Shown here one piece after another: positions 1-7,874 of a stretch of DNA of 46,312 nt (position 1 is the stretch's first letter; each line of letters begins with the position of its first letter). The notes beneath the pieces were generated by a model, which searched no databases, was not told the origin of the DNA, and saw only the letters and a program-made list of their open reading frames with translations. The position numbers and the translations under genes are program-made. Origin of the DNA: Woeseiaceae bacterium (GTDB lineage: Bacteria > Pseudomonadota > Gammaproteobacteria > Steroidobacterales > Woeseiaceae); NCBI GenBank assembly GCA_028289545.1, contig JANQPG010000060.1, positions 1 through 46,312 of the forward strand. Reading direction: 5' to 3'.

Positions 1-4
1 AAAG

Positions 5-29
5 CCGCCGGTCCCATCGGGACCGGCGG
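5..29 (-). terminator. Probable intrinsic terminator, cut by the window edge
   Basis: A perfect 11-bp stem (CCGCCGGTCCC and its complement) closes on the three-base loop ATC. On the minus strand it lies 53 bases beyond the stop of the small secreted protein and is followed by CTTT at the window edge, so the T-run is only partly visible. Confidence 0.6.
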
Positions 30-64
30 AATCACTCCGTCGCTACCTTACTCGCCAAAATGAC

Positions 65-100
65 GGAACCTGAAATCATGGCTACCGAACGACAGCCGGG
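65..100 (-). repeat. Diverged third copy of the dispersed 35-nt motif
   Basis: Read on the minus strand, this segment carries GTCGTTC, a six-base spacer and then CATGATTTCAG. The copy before ispA has the same two blocks with a five-base spacer. As in the copy at the end of argD, it overlaps the stop codon of a gene. The flanks match poorly, so this copy is less certain than the other two. Confidence 0.4.
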
Positions 101-342
101 CGTTCCGGGTCCGCACTTGCGGTACGCGCGGAGCCTTTGGGAAACGGTGTCGGGTCCTCGAACCTTGCGCCCCGTACTACTTCGATATGCACGGCCTGGC
201 TCGCGGGCGGCTGCTCGAACCCGGCGGTCACCTCCGCGTCGGACGCACTTGACAATTGTCCGGCGGCAAGCGCGACGATCATCAAAGCGAGAATCGTCAG
301 ACTCACAAATTCGTTCAGGTACTGCGCTGCCGTGGTTTTCAT
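82..342 (-). CDS. Small secreted or membrane-anchored protein, function unknown
   Basis: I do not recognise this 86-residue protein. It opens with a short polar stretch, then a hydrophobic segment (about residues 12-28, SLTILALMIVALAAG) that could be a signal peptide or a single anchor. A low-complexity hydrophilic tail of about 58 residues follows. The ATG is preceded by GGAG at a spacing of eight, which supports the start. It has its own promoter, with a palindromic operator over the -10, and a terminator hairpin just after the stop, so it looks like a single-gene unit. A perfect operator suggests control by a dimeric repressor. No cysteine or catalytic motif is visible. That it is a real gene is inferred from the complete set of signals around it. 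Confidence 0.6.
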   Translation of the reverse strand: MKTTAAQYLNEFVSLTILALMIVALAAGQLSSASDAEVTAGFEQPPASQAVHIEVVRGARFEDPTPFPKGSARTASADPERPAVVR

Positions 343-368
343 CCCCCTAACTCCGGTCCTAGTGATTG

Positions 369-409
369 GGTGTTATAGTCGACTATAACACCAGAAGACG
401 AATTTGCAA
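369..409 (-). promoter_or_regulatory. Promoter with a perfect 24-bp palindromic operator over its -10
   Basis: Bases 369-392 form a perfect palindrome, half-site GGTGTTATAGTC. On the minus strand TTGCAA (409-404) and TATAGT (387-382) make a -35/-10 pair with a 16-base spacer, so the palindrome covers the -10 and the likely start site, as a repressor site would. The shape recalls operators of YtrA-type GntR regulators, but that assignment is only a guess. No such regulator gene is in the window. Confidence 0.6.
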
Positions 410-533
410 GCATTCAGGAAAGAATTTTTGACCCGGGCACGGGGACAAGCACGTTTACACACACATGAAGAAGGTCATTCCCAATAAAAATCAATGACTT
501 ATGTGAAAACGCCCTGCTGGAGGACAAGCCCCC

Positions 534-1184
534 GTGTCAACAATCGAGTTTGCGGCGCGCGGCGCCCCCGCGCCTGACCGGGCGCGTGCGCTTCCCGCAG
601 CCGAGACCATGGCCTATGCTCCGGCCATGACCGTAGCCCTGGAAGATACAGCCCTGATGCTGCGCTTCAGAGACGGTGACGCCCAGGCGTTCGAAACGCT
701 CTACCGGCGCCACAACGACGCGCTGTACCGCTACTTCCTTAGACTCGGCAACGATCCGGCAGCCGCCGAGGACCTGTACCAGGAAGCCTGGAGCAAAATC
801 ATTCGGGCTCGCTCGTCGTATCGCCCCAGCGCAAAATTCACGACCTACCTGTATCGGATTGCGCACAACTGCTTCATCGACTATCTCCGCCGCAATAAAC
901 GTCACAAACACCCGGCGGCGATCGAACCGGATACTCAACCGGCCGACACCAGGCCACTCGAAAATGAGGCGGAGGCCGCATTGGCCCGCCGCCGGCTGGA
1001 ACGCGCGCTAGAAGGCTTACCCGAGGAACAGCGGGACGTGTTCCTGCTGCACGAAGAAGCGGGACTCGGCATCGATGACATTGCCAAAGTCACCGGCGCC
1101 AACCGCGAGGCGACCAAGAGTCGCCTGCGATACGCCGTCAAAAAGCTGCGAGCCGCATTGGATAAAGCGGAGGAGACCGCATGA
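534..1184 (+). CDS. ECF-type RNA polymerase sigma factor
   Basis: This is a sigma-70 family protein with extracytoplasmic-function architecture. Region 2 (about residues 43-108) contains AFETLYRRHNDALYRYFLRL and the DLYQEAW core-binding motif. Region 4 (about 155-208) holds a helix-turn-helix with LPEEQRDVFLLHEEAGL and IDDIAKV. Sigma region 3 is absent, as usual for the class. The GTG start is supported by GGAGGA nine bases upstream; a start at the internal ATG at 609 or 627 would remove a low-complexity N-terminus and cannot be excluded. The stop overlaps the next gene's start (ATGA), so the two are translated together. The neighbour looks like its membrane-bound anti-sigma partner. The regulon is unknown. 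Confidence 0.9.
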   Translation: MSTIEFAARGAPAPDRARALPAAETMAYAPAMTVALEDTALMLRFRDGDAQAFETLYRRHNDALYRYFLRLGNDPAAAEDLYQEAWSKIIRARSSYRPSAKFTTYLYRIAHNCFIDYLRRNKRHKHPAAIEPDTQPADTRPLENEAEAALARRRLERALEGLPEEQRDVFLLHEEAGLGIDDIAKVTGANREATKSRLRYAVKKLRAALDKAEETA

Positions 1185-1930
1185 ACCAGGATGACGTTCG
1201 CGCCGACGACGCCGTAAGCGAAGCCTATCGCTCGCTGGCCGTTGAGCGCACGCCGGAGTCTCTCGACCAGAAAGTGCTGGCTGAAGCCCGCCAGGCGGCC
1301 GCGGCCGGCGAGGCCAGGCGCTGGCCCCGGTTTCGCCCACTGGCGTGGGCCGCAACCATTGCCCTGTCGTTTGCGCTGGTGCTGCAGGTCACGCAGACCA
1401 ATCCGGACGGCCCCGCGGCTGTCCCTGAAGACTATCTGCTGCAAGAGCACGCCGCGATCGTCGCCGACACGGCGGCGCCCGACGATAATGCGATAGCAGA
1501 ACTCCAGGACTCAACAGGCGCCCTCCCGGCAAGTGAGCCAGCCGTCAAATCCGAAGCGTCGAAACGCGAGCGTGACAACAACCTCGACGTCATGAGCGGC
1601 CCGACCGGCACGACGGATCTCCCGGAAGCCGTAACGAATTCCCCGGAAGTCGTGAAGGAGAGCGAGACTCTGCCGGCAATCCGCGTGCGCACCGACGAAG
1701 CAAAGGTACGCGCATCGTCCGGCGCGGCCGATTCCGTTGTACGCCGGGAGGCCCGGAGCCAGATCGCCACATCTGGCTGCGCTGCCAGTGTGCGCACTGA
1801 CGAAGCCGCGTGGCGCCAATGCATCGAGACCTTCATTGCCGCCGGTCGCGACAAGCTGGCCCGGAAAGAGGCCGACGAGTTTGCCGAGGCCTTCCCGGAC
1901 GCCGAACCGATAGACTGGGGCAACCGCTAG
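1181..1930 (+). CDS. Single-pass membrane protein, putative anti-sigma factor
   Basis: The 249-residue product has a cytoplasmic-like N-terminus of about 45 residues, one transmembrane segment (about 50-67, PLAWAATIALSFALVLQV) and a long acidic periplasmic part. Being coupled by ATGA to the ECF sigma gene and having this topology fit an anti-sigma factor that holds the sigma at the membrane. I cannot see the zinc-binding HxxxCxxC motif of the common ZAS class, so it belongs to another class or is only an accessory protein. The motif VRTDEA occurs twice (about residues 167 and 205). Two cysteines near 199 and 212 could form a disulfide. The conserved C-terminal block (about 205-249) is the most gene-like outer part. 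The function is inferred from context. Confidence 0.65.
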   Translation: MNQDDVRADDAVSEAYRSLAVERTPESLDQKVLAEARQAAAAGEARRWPRFRPLAWAATIALSFALVLQVTQTNPDGPAAVPEDYLLQEHAAIVADTAAPDDNAIAELQDSTGALPASEPAVKSEASKRERDNNLDVMSGPTGTTDLPEAVTNSPEVVKESETLPAIRVRTDEAKVRASSGAADSVVRREARSQIATSGCAASVRTDEAAWRQCIETFIAAGRDKLARKEADEFAEAFPDAEPIDWGNR

Positions 1931-2005
1931 CTCGGCAGAAGCGGGTCCGGCCCCAGGCCGCCCGCTCGTAGGTGTATTCCCGGTCATGTCCGGAAGGCTA
2001 TCCGG

Positions 2006-2014
2006 TGCTAAAAT
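2006..2014 (+). promoter_or_regulatory. Possible extended -10 promoter of mdh
   Basis: TGC followed by TAAAAT forms an extended -10 element 87 bases before the mdh start. I see no good -35 at 17 bases upstream. Confidence 0.35.
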
Positions 2015-2031
2015 CCCGGCCCGTTACAAGA

Positions 2032-2049
2032 CCGGCCGTCGAAGGCCGG
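2032..2049 (+). other. Stem-loop in the mdh leader
   Basis: CCGGCC and GGCCGG pair perfectly around the loop GTCGAA, between the presumed promoter and the mdh ribosome site. No T-run follows, so it is not a terminator. It may stabilise the mRNA. Confidence 0.35.
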
Positions 2050-2100
2050 CTTCCCGAATTACAGCCTTACCGACACCTTCATCGATACCAGGAAAACCCC

Positions 2101-3084
2101 ATGAAAGCACCCGTTCGCGTCACGATCACTGGCGCCGCCGGCCAGATCGGCTACCAACTCGCGTTTCGTATTGCCTCCGGCCAGATGCTCGGCGCGGACC
2201 AGCCCGTCATTCTGCAATTGCTCGAAATTCCGCCCGCCCTGCCCGCGCTCAACGGCGTCGTCATGGAACTCGACGACTGTGCATTCCCCACGCTGGCGGG
2301 CGTCGTCGCGACCGACGACCCGAACGTGGCGTTCAAGGACAGCCAGTATGCGTTGCTCGTCGGAGCAAGACCCCGGGGGCCCGGCATGGAGCGCAAGGAT
2401 CTGCTCGAAGCCAACGCGGCCATCTTCTCGGTGCAGGGTAAGGCCATCAACGACCATGCAAACCGCGACATCCGCGTACTGGTGGTCGGCAACCCCGCAA
2501 ACACCAACGCTTTGATCGCCAGCAGCAATGCGCCGGATATCGATAAAGGCCAGTTCACGGCCATGACGCGACTCGACCACAACCGGGCGCTGGCGCAACT
2601 GGCCGCCAAAACCGCAAGCCACGTCAACGACATCCGGCAGATGACGATCTGGGGGAATCATTCCGCTACCCAGTACCCGGACATCAGCAACGCCAGCGTT
2701 AGCGGCAAGCCGGCCGGCGAACTCGTCGACCGCAGCTGGCTCACCGAGGAATTTATACCGGTCGTACAACAGCGTGGCGCAGCCATCATCAAAGCTCGCG
2801 GCGCCTCGTCAGCAGCCTCGGCTGCGTCCGCCGCAATCGATCATATGCATGACTGGGCGCTCGGCACGCCGGGCGACGACTGGACCAGCATGGCGATCCC
2901 GGCCGACGGCAGCTACGGCGTCGAACCCGGCATCGTTTATTCGTTCCCGGTGCGTTGCCGGGACGGCCGGTACGAGATTGTGCAGGGTCTCGAAATCGAT
3001 GACTTCAGTCGCGAAAAGATGGACGCCACGGAGACCGAACTCCGCGAAGAGCGCGCCGCTATCGAGACCTTGCTCGGCAGCTGA
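2101..3084 (+). CDS. mdh: Malate dehydrogenase, NAD-dependent
   Basis: Interconverts malate and oxaloacetate in the TCA cycle (cytosolic). The 327-residue product belongs to the long form similar to chloroplast/cytosolic malate dehydrogenases rather than the E. coli type. Visible motifs are the nucleotide loop [11 protein letters not shown] (residues 8-18), the mobile substrate loop with its arginines ([15 protein letters not shown], about 91-105), GNPANTNAL, and the catalytic histidine in [12 protein letters not shown] (about 184-195). The frame is open 43 codons upstream, but the ATG at 2101 gives the family-typical N-terminus and has AGGA upstream. It appears to be monocistronic, with its own leader. 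Confidence 0.95.
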   Translation: MKAPVRVTITGAAGQIGYQLAFRIASGQMLGADQPVILQLLEIPPALPALNGVVMELDDCAFPTLAGVVATDDPNVAFKDSQYALLVGARPRGPGMERKDLLEANAAIFSVQGKAINDHANRDIRVLVVGNPANTNALIASSNAPDIDKGQFTAMTRLDHNRALAQLAAKTASHVNDIRQMTIWGNHSATQYPDISNASVSGKPAGELVDRSWLTEEFIPVVQQRGAAIIKARGASSAASAASAAIDHMHDWALGTPGDDWTSMAIPADGSYGVEPGIVYSFPVRCRDGRYEIVQGLEIDDFSREKMDATETELREERAAIETLLGS

Positions 3085-3244
3085 ATCCAACCCTGTCGGG
3101 AACTGCCGAACGGTCGTTGGCGCAGCCTGTCCCGCAGTGATAGGGTGCCAGTGACGCAACGACGGCGCGGATCGCTCGCCGAGCAGCCGCGCCGTTCGCG
3201 GGGGCACTCGCCCTTACCCTTTTGTTTTTTGAGAGGAAAAGACC

Positions 3245-5785
3245 TTGTCCGGTTTGGTTGTCAGTTTGCTCTGGTTCGCGCTGTTTTTTGGCGGCGGACT
3301 GTTTCTCGCATACCAGCGCGTTGATCTTCGCACCGCAACGTTTGCGGCGGGCGCGGCACTGGTTGCCTATACGCTGTTTGGCAACGGCGCGTGGTGGTGG
3401 CTGATGCTGATGTGGGCGGGTTTCGGATTGATGGTGGTCCCGAATCTGGTCGAGTTCCGGCGCGAGAAAATCACCCAGCCGCTGCTTGCCATCTATCGCC
3501 AGATGCTGCCGTCGATGTCGGATACCGAACGCGAGGCGCTGGAAGCCGGCAATGTCTGGTGGGACGGCGAGCTGTTCTCCGGCATGCCCGACTGGGAACG
3601 TCTGATGTCATTCCCGGCGCCGGCGCTCTCGGCCGAGGAGCAGGCATTCGTCGACGGCCCCTGTGAAGAGCTTTGCCGGATGCTCGACGACTGGGAGATC
3701 TCTCACGAGCTGGTCGACATGCCGAAGCACGTGTGGGACTTCATGATCGAGCACAAGTTCTTCGCGATGATCATTCCCAAACAATATGGCGGGCTCGAGT
3801 TTTCGGCCTACGCGAACGCCGTCGTCATCCAGAAGCTGGCCGGTCGCAACGCAACCGCCTCGTCGACGGTAGGCGTGCCCAACTCGCTCGGGCCGGCAGA
3901 ACTGCTGCTGCACTACGGCACTCAGGAACAGAAGGATCGTTACCTGCCCGGTCTCGCAGCCGGCACGGAAATCCCCTGCTTTGCGCTGACCTCACCGCAG
4001 GCGGGCTCGGATGCCGCATCGCTGATCGACAGCGGCGTGGTCTGCAAAGGCGAATGGGAAGGTGAGGAAATTGTCGGCATCCGCCTCAACTGGGACAAGC
4101 GCTACATTACGCTTGCGCCCGTTTCGACGGTGCTCGGCCTCGCGTTCAAACTGTACGATCCGGATCATCTGATCGGCGACGTCGACGATTACGGCATTAC
4201 GGCCGCACTCATCCCGACCAGCACGCCCGGCGTCGAAGTGGGCCGCCGGCACTACCCGCTGTGTGTCGCGTTCCAGAACGGACCCACCTCAGGCAAAGAC
4301 GTGTTCGTGCCGCTGGACTACATCATCGGCGGCCCGGAAATGGCCGGCAAAGGCTGGAAGATGCTCGTCGAACTGCTGTCGGTCGGCCGCGCCATTACGT
4401 TGCCATCGACGTCGGCGGGCGGTGGACAAGCGGCCAGCTATGCCGCGGGAGCCTATGCCCGCATTCGCCGGCAGTTCAATACCTCGATCAGCAACTTCGA
4501 AGGCGTCGGCGAGGCGCTGGCGCGCATTGCCGGTCATACCTACATTATGAATGCGGCCGTATCCGTCACTGCGGGTGCCATCGACCAGGGCGAAAAGCCC
4601 GCGGTCCCGTCGGCCATACTCAAGTATCACTGCACCGAATTCGGCCGTAAGGTGGCCAACGACGCCATGGACGTCCACGGCGGCAAAGCCATCATGATGG
4701 GGCCGAACAACTATCTGGGCCGCAGCTACATGGCCACGCCCATTGCCATTACGGTCGAAGGCGCAAACATCCTGACTCGCAGCCTGATCATCTACGGCCA
4801 GGGCGCGATACGCTGCCACCCGTTTGTACTGCGAGAACTGAACGCAGCCGCCGACGAAGACGAGGATCGCGGCCTCATCGAGTTCGACGACGCGCTGTTC
4901 GGGCATATCGGATATGCCATCAGCAACACGGCACGTGCGTTCACGATGGCGCTCACTCACGCGAAGTTCAGCAAGGTACCGCTGAATACACCGACGCGCC
5001 GCTACTACCAGAACATCAACCGCTACAGCGCTGCGTTTGCGCTCGCCTCCGACTTTGCCATGCTGACGCTCGGGGGCGCCCTCAAGAAACGGGAGCTGTT
5101 GTCCGCAAGGCTTGGCGACGTGCTCAGCGCTATCTACCTGGCCTCCTGCGTGCTCAAACATTTCGAGAACGAGGGTCGCCGCGCCGCGGACCTGCCGCTC
5201 GTCGAGTGGTCCGTGCGCACGCTCATGTACAACGCCCAGGAAGCGCTGCACTCGTTCCTGCGCAATTTCCCGAACCGCCTGGTGGCCGGTTTCCTGCGGG
5301 CGGCGATTTTCCCGCGCGGCAGGACCTACTCGGCACCCGCTGACGAACTGGGCCTCAAGATCGTGAAACTCATGACCCAGCCCGGCGAAGCGCGCGAGCG
5401 ACTGAGCCGGTTTGCCTACACGACCAATGAACCCGGCAATCCGCTCGGCCTGCTCGAGGAAGCCCTCGAACTGTCGGTCAAGCTCGCGCCGCTCGAGAAA
5501 CGTCTCCGGCAGGCGAAGAAAGAGGGCTTGATTGCGTCCGACTATCTGGGCGAACAGATCGAGCAGGCCAGCAAGGCCGGCATCATCAACGAGGCCGAGG
5601 CCGACGAACTGCGTGAATACCACACGAAGAGTTCGGCTCTCCTCGATGTCGATGACTTCGATCCGTCCGAACTCGGCCGGCGCGCGACGGAGCCTTCGAA
5701 GCCCAGGAAAGCGGCAAAACGGAAGGCCGCGCCGCGCAAGAAGACGGCGGCGCGCAAGAAGGCAGGCGAGAAAAAGCCCGACTGA
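3245..5785 (+). CDS. fadE: Acyl-CoA dehydrogenase FadE with a basic C-terminal tail
   Basis: FAD-dependent first step of fatty-acid beta-oxidation. At 846 residues it is slightly longer than E. coli FadE (814). Two N-terminal hydrophobic segments (about 1-23 and 30-65) probably anchor it to the membrane, as known for FadE. The dehydrogenase core contains CFALTSPQAGSDAAS and the flavin/active-site region DVHGGKAIMMGPNNYLGRSY, followed by ITVEGANILTRS, whose glutamate fits the catalytic base. The start is TTG, chosen because GAGAGGA lies seven bases upstream and the N-terminal membrane segments begin there. The last 30 or so residues are Lys/Ala/Arg-rich, like the histone-H1-like tails seen in some bacterial proteins, which is unusual for FadE. 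Confidence 0.93.
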   Translation: MSGLVVSLLWFALFFGGGLFLAYQRVDLRTATFAAGAALVAYTLFGNGAWWWLMLMWAGFGLMVVPNLVEFRREKITQPLLAIYRQMLPSMSDTEREALEAGNVWWDGELFSGMPDWERLMSFPAPALSAEEQAFVDGPCEELCRMLDDWEISHELVDMPKHVWDFMIEHKFFAMIIPKQYGGLEFSAYANAVVIQKLAGRNATASSTVGVPNSLGPAELLLHYGTQEQKDRYLPGLAAGTEIPCFALTSPQAGSDAASLIDSGVVCKGEWEGEEIVGIRLNWDKRYITLAPVSTVLGLAFKLYDPDHLIGDVDDYGITAALIPTSTPGVEVGRRHYPLCVAFQNGPTSGKDVFVPLDYIIGGPEMAGKGWKMLVELLSVGRAITLPSTSAGGGQAASYAAGAYARIRRQFNTSISNFEGVGEALARIAGHTYIMNAAVSVTAGAIDQGEKPAVPSAILKYHCTEFGRKVANDAMDVHGGKAIMMGPNNYLGRSYMATPIAITVEGANILTRSLIIYGQGAIRCHPFVLRELNAAADEDEDRGLIEFDDALFGHIGYAISNTARAFTMALTHAKFSKVPLNTPTRRYYQNINRYSAAFALASDFAMLTLGGALKKRELLSARLGDVLSAIYLASCVLKHFENEGRRAADLPLVEWSVRTLMYNAQEALHSFLRNFPNRLVAGFLRAAIFPRGRTYSAPADELGLKIVKLMTQPGEARERLSRFAYTTNEPGNPLGLLEEALELSVKLAPLEKRLRQAKKEGLIASDYLGEQIEQASKAGIINEAEADELREYHTKSSALLDVDDFDPSELGRRATEPSKPRKAAKRKAAPRKKTAARKKAGEKKPD

Positions 5786-5798
5786 CACCGGCCAGTGT

Positions 5799-7187
5799 AT
5801 GTCGTCGGGACCGCTCTACGAAAAAACGGCTGTCGTCACGGCCGACGTCGAGGAGGCGTTCGGCGACTGGCTACGTGAACATCTGGTCGATGCCGCTACG
5901 TACACCGGTGTGGTCGGGATCGAAACGGCGTTCAGTCCCGGAGACGGCGAAGAGGCTCCGGGACAGCATACCTGGCGGTACACGTTCGACAACGACGAAT
6001 CGCTGGACGTCTTTCTCGAACGTGAAGGCAACGACTCCTACCCCGGCGTGGAGCAACGCTTCGGCGCCGACCTGACGGTTACGAGCCGGGTCCTGCGTGA
6101 GGATCCTGTTTACTCGGGCGAGGAGTCCCCGCCAACCTGCCTCAACTGCGGCGCCGTGTTGAGAGGCCAGTACTGCGGCAATTGCGGGCAGCGCGCCAAG
6201 ACCCGTCTCATTAGTCTCTGGGAACTGGTTCGGGATGCGTTCGGCGATTTGTTCGAACTCGATTCGCGAATCTGGCAGACGCTCATCCCGCTGTTGGTCC
6301 GGCCGGGCAGACTCACCCACGATTACCTTGCCGGGCGCCGTGCGCGCTACATGCCGCCGTTTCGCATGTACCTGGTGATGTCGCTCGTGTTTTTTGTCGT
6401 TGCGTTCTTCAATCCTCGCGAAGAACTGGCCCTGCTCTATGCCCCGGAAACGGAGCAGGCCACCCCGGAACAGGTCGAGGAAGCCGGCGCGGATACAGAA
6501 GCGGCCGTGGGCGAACCGGACGCCGCCATTCCGGAGGAGGCACGCGCCGAGCTGGAACGTTTTGGCATGGACATCGACGCCATCAACGAGCGCATCGCCG
6601 AGGCGGAAGCAGACGACAGCGAGGGCTTGAGCATCAATTTCGGCGACGAAGCCGGAGATACGGAAGCGGAAGACTGCGACCTGAACTGGGACGTCAGCAA
6701 TATGCCGCAATGGATCCAGGTGCGCTTCAGCGAGGAGCGCGTCCAGGCCGTCTGCAAACGTATCCGCGCCGACGACGGCGATACCTTCGGCAAGCGTGTC
6801 CTCGACAACGTGCCTCTGGCGCTGTTCATCCTGCTGCCGCTGATGGCGCTCGTCCTGGTATTTCTGTATCCGCTGTCGAAACGCTACTACGTGGAGCACC
6901 TGCTGTTTTTTATTCACTTCCACGCGTTTTTCTTCCTGATCCTGACCTTGCAGGTGCTGTGGACGCGGCTCATCGGCTCGTTCGACGGGCCCGGCTGGCT
7001 CGCCGTGCTGCCGGTCGTCGCGACATCCCTTTACATCCCGGTGTACCTGTTCAAGGCCTTGCGTCGCGTCTACGAGCAAGGCTGGGCCCTGACGATGCTC
7101 AAGTACCTGCTGCTGGTCGTCGCGTATGCCGCCGGCTTCGGCACAATGCTGCTGCTGGCGTTACTGATCGCGGTTGCCGGCAGTTAG
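5799..7187 (+). CDS. DUF4286-DUF3667 fusion membrane protein
   Basis: The 462-residue protein joins two families of unknown function. Residues 1 to about 103 resemble DUF4286, a small ferredoxin-like domain (TYTGVVGIETAF, WRYTFDNDESLDVFL, VTSRVLRED). From about residue 108 comes a zinc-ribbon (CLNCGA, then YCGNCGQ), followed by the DUF3667 signature with LLVRPGRLTHDYLAGRRARY. Five membrane segments follow, at roughly 185-205, 342-362, 367-391, 397-416 and 432-458. A long acidic soluble loop (about 208-330) sits between the first and second. The gene starts 13 bases after fadE, so it is probably cotranscribed. The ATG at 5799 has no clear ribosome site. I cannot assign a function; the acidic loop and zinc-ribbon suggest a scaffold or regulator. 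Confidence 0.75.
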   Translation: MSSGPLYEKTAVVTADVEEAFGDWLREHLVDAATYTGVVGIETAFSPGDGEEAPGQHTWRYTFDNDESLDVFLEREGNDSYPGVEQRFGADLTVTSRVLREDPVYSGEESPPTCLNCGAVLRGQYCGNCGQRAKTRLISLWELVRDAFGDLFELDSRIWQTLIPLLVRPGRLTHDYLAGRRARYMPPFRMYLVMSLVFFVVAFFNPREELALLYAPETEQATPEQVEEAGADTEAAVGEPDAAIPEEARAELERFGMDIDAINERIAEAEADDSEGLSINFGDEAGDTEAEDCDLNWDVSNMPQWIQVRFSEERVQAVCKRIRADDGDTFGKRVLDNVPLALFILLPLMALVLVFLYPLSKRYYVEHLLFFIHFHAFFFLILTLQVLWTRLIGSFDGPGWLAVLPVVATSLYIPVYLFKALRRVYEQGWALTMLKYLLLVVAYAAGFGTMLLLALLIAVAGS

Positions 7188-7281
7188 CGGACCGCTCGAT
7201 CAGCCGTACGCCTGCAGCGGGTGCTGCCAGGCGACACATGAGTGCGCTATCCTTGAGAACTCCCGGACTGGAGTCACAACA

Positions 7282-7800
7282 ATGACCAATCGCTCGACCG
7301 CATCCGCACTGCTGCTCACGGCAAGCCTGATCCTGTCGGCATGTGGCTCGCCCTCGGAGGACCCGTCCACCGAAACCGGCGGGGCCGCTGACGAGGCGCC
7401 GCAAACGGCCGGCAAGCAGGACGGCAGCCTGTCGCTGCCGCGCAGCGAATCGCCGGAGGGCGCCCGGGTATTTTTCATAAGCCCGGCCGACGGCGATACG
7501 GTCGAGAGCCCTGTATTTATCGAATTTGGCATCGAAGGCATGACTGTCGTGCCGGCCGGCACGGCCCACGAACACAGCGGACACCACCACCTGATCATCA
7601 ACGCGGAGCTGCCGCGAGCGGACATGCCTATTCCGGCGAACGACAACTACATTCACTTCGGTGACGGCAGCACGTCGACTTCGATCGAGCTTCCCCCCGG
7701 AGAACACTCGTTGCAGCTCCTTCTGGGTGACCATCTGCACATCCCCCACAATCCGCCCGTGAGTTCCGAAAGAATCACGATCACAGTCGCCGACAAATAA
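7282..7800 (+). CDS. DUF4399 lipoprotein
   Basis: A 172-residue secreted lipoprotein. The lipobox LSAC places the lipidated cysteine at residue 21. After a disordered acidic linker, residues about 60-170 form a DUF4399 domain (VFFISPADGDTVESPVFIEF, then GHHHLIINAELP, NYIHFGDGST and LPPGEHSLQLLLGDHLHIPH). Proteins of this family are often mislabelled as rod-shape proteins; the real role is unknown. The clustered histidines look like a metal site. The ATG at 7282 is preceded by GGAG at eight bases. It could be read from a promoter in the 95-base gap after the DUF3667 gene. Confidence 0.85.
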   Translation: MTNRSTASALLLTASLILSACGSPSEDPSTETGGAADEAPQTAGKQDGSLSLPRSESPEGARVFFISPADGDTVESPVFIEFGIEGMTVVPAGTAHEHSGHHHLIINAELPRADMPIPANDNYIHFGDGSTSTSIELPPGEHSLQLLLGDHLHIPHNPPVSSERITITVADK

Positions 7801-7814
7801 TTGACCGGTGGTGA

Positions 7815-7843
7815 TTGTGGGCCCTCGCCCGGTGCACTAGAAT
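7815..7843 (+). promoter_or_regulatory. Candidate promoter of HMG-CoA synthase
   Basis: TTGTGG and TAGAAT are separated by 17 bases and lie 32 bases before the start codon. Both hexamers are close to the sigma-70 consensus. Confidence 0.4.
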
Positions 7844-7874
7844 TCGCGGGCTAAGCGCGTTTTATCCCAGCATC

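Noticed and set aside
60..388. Two plus-strand frames (60-350 and 137-388) over the small secreted protein gene
   Set aside because: No ribosome site or motif; the minus-strand gene has promoter, operator, ribosome site and terminator.
1972..2100. Upstream extension of malate dehydrogenase by 43 codons
   Set aside because: The extension is not family-like and contains the promoter-like and hairpin elements; the ATG at 2101 gives the standard N-terminus.
4289..5788. A 499-codon open frame antisense to fadE
   Set aside because: Shadow frame in GC-rich sequence with no domain signature; fadE on the plus strand explains the region.
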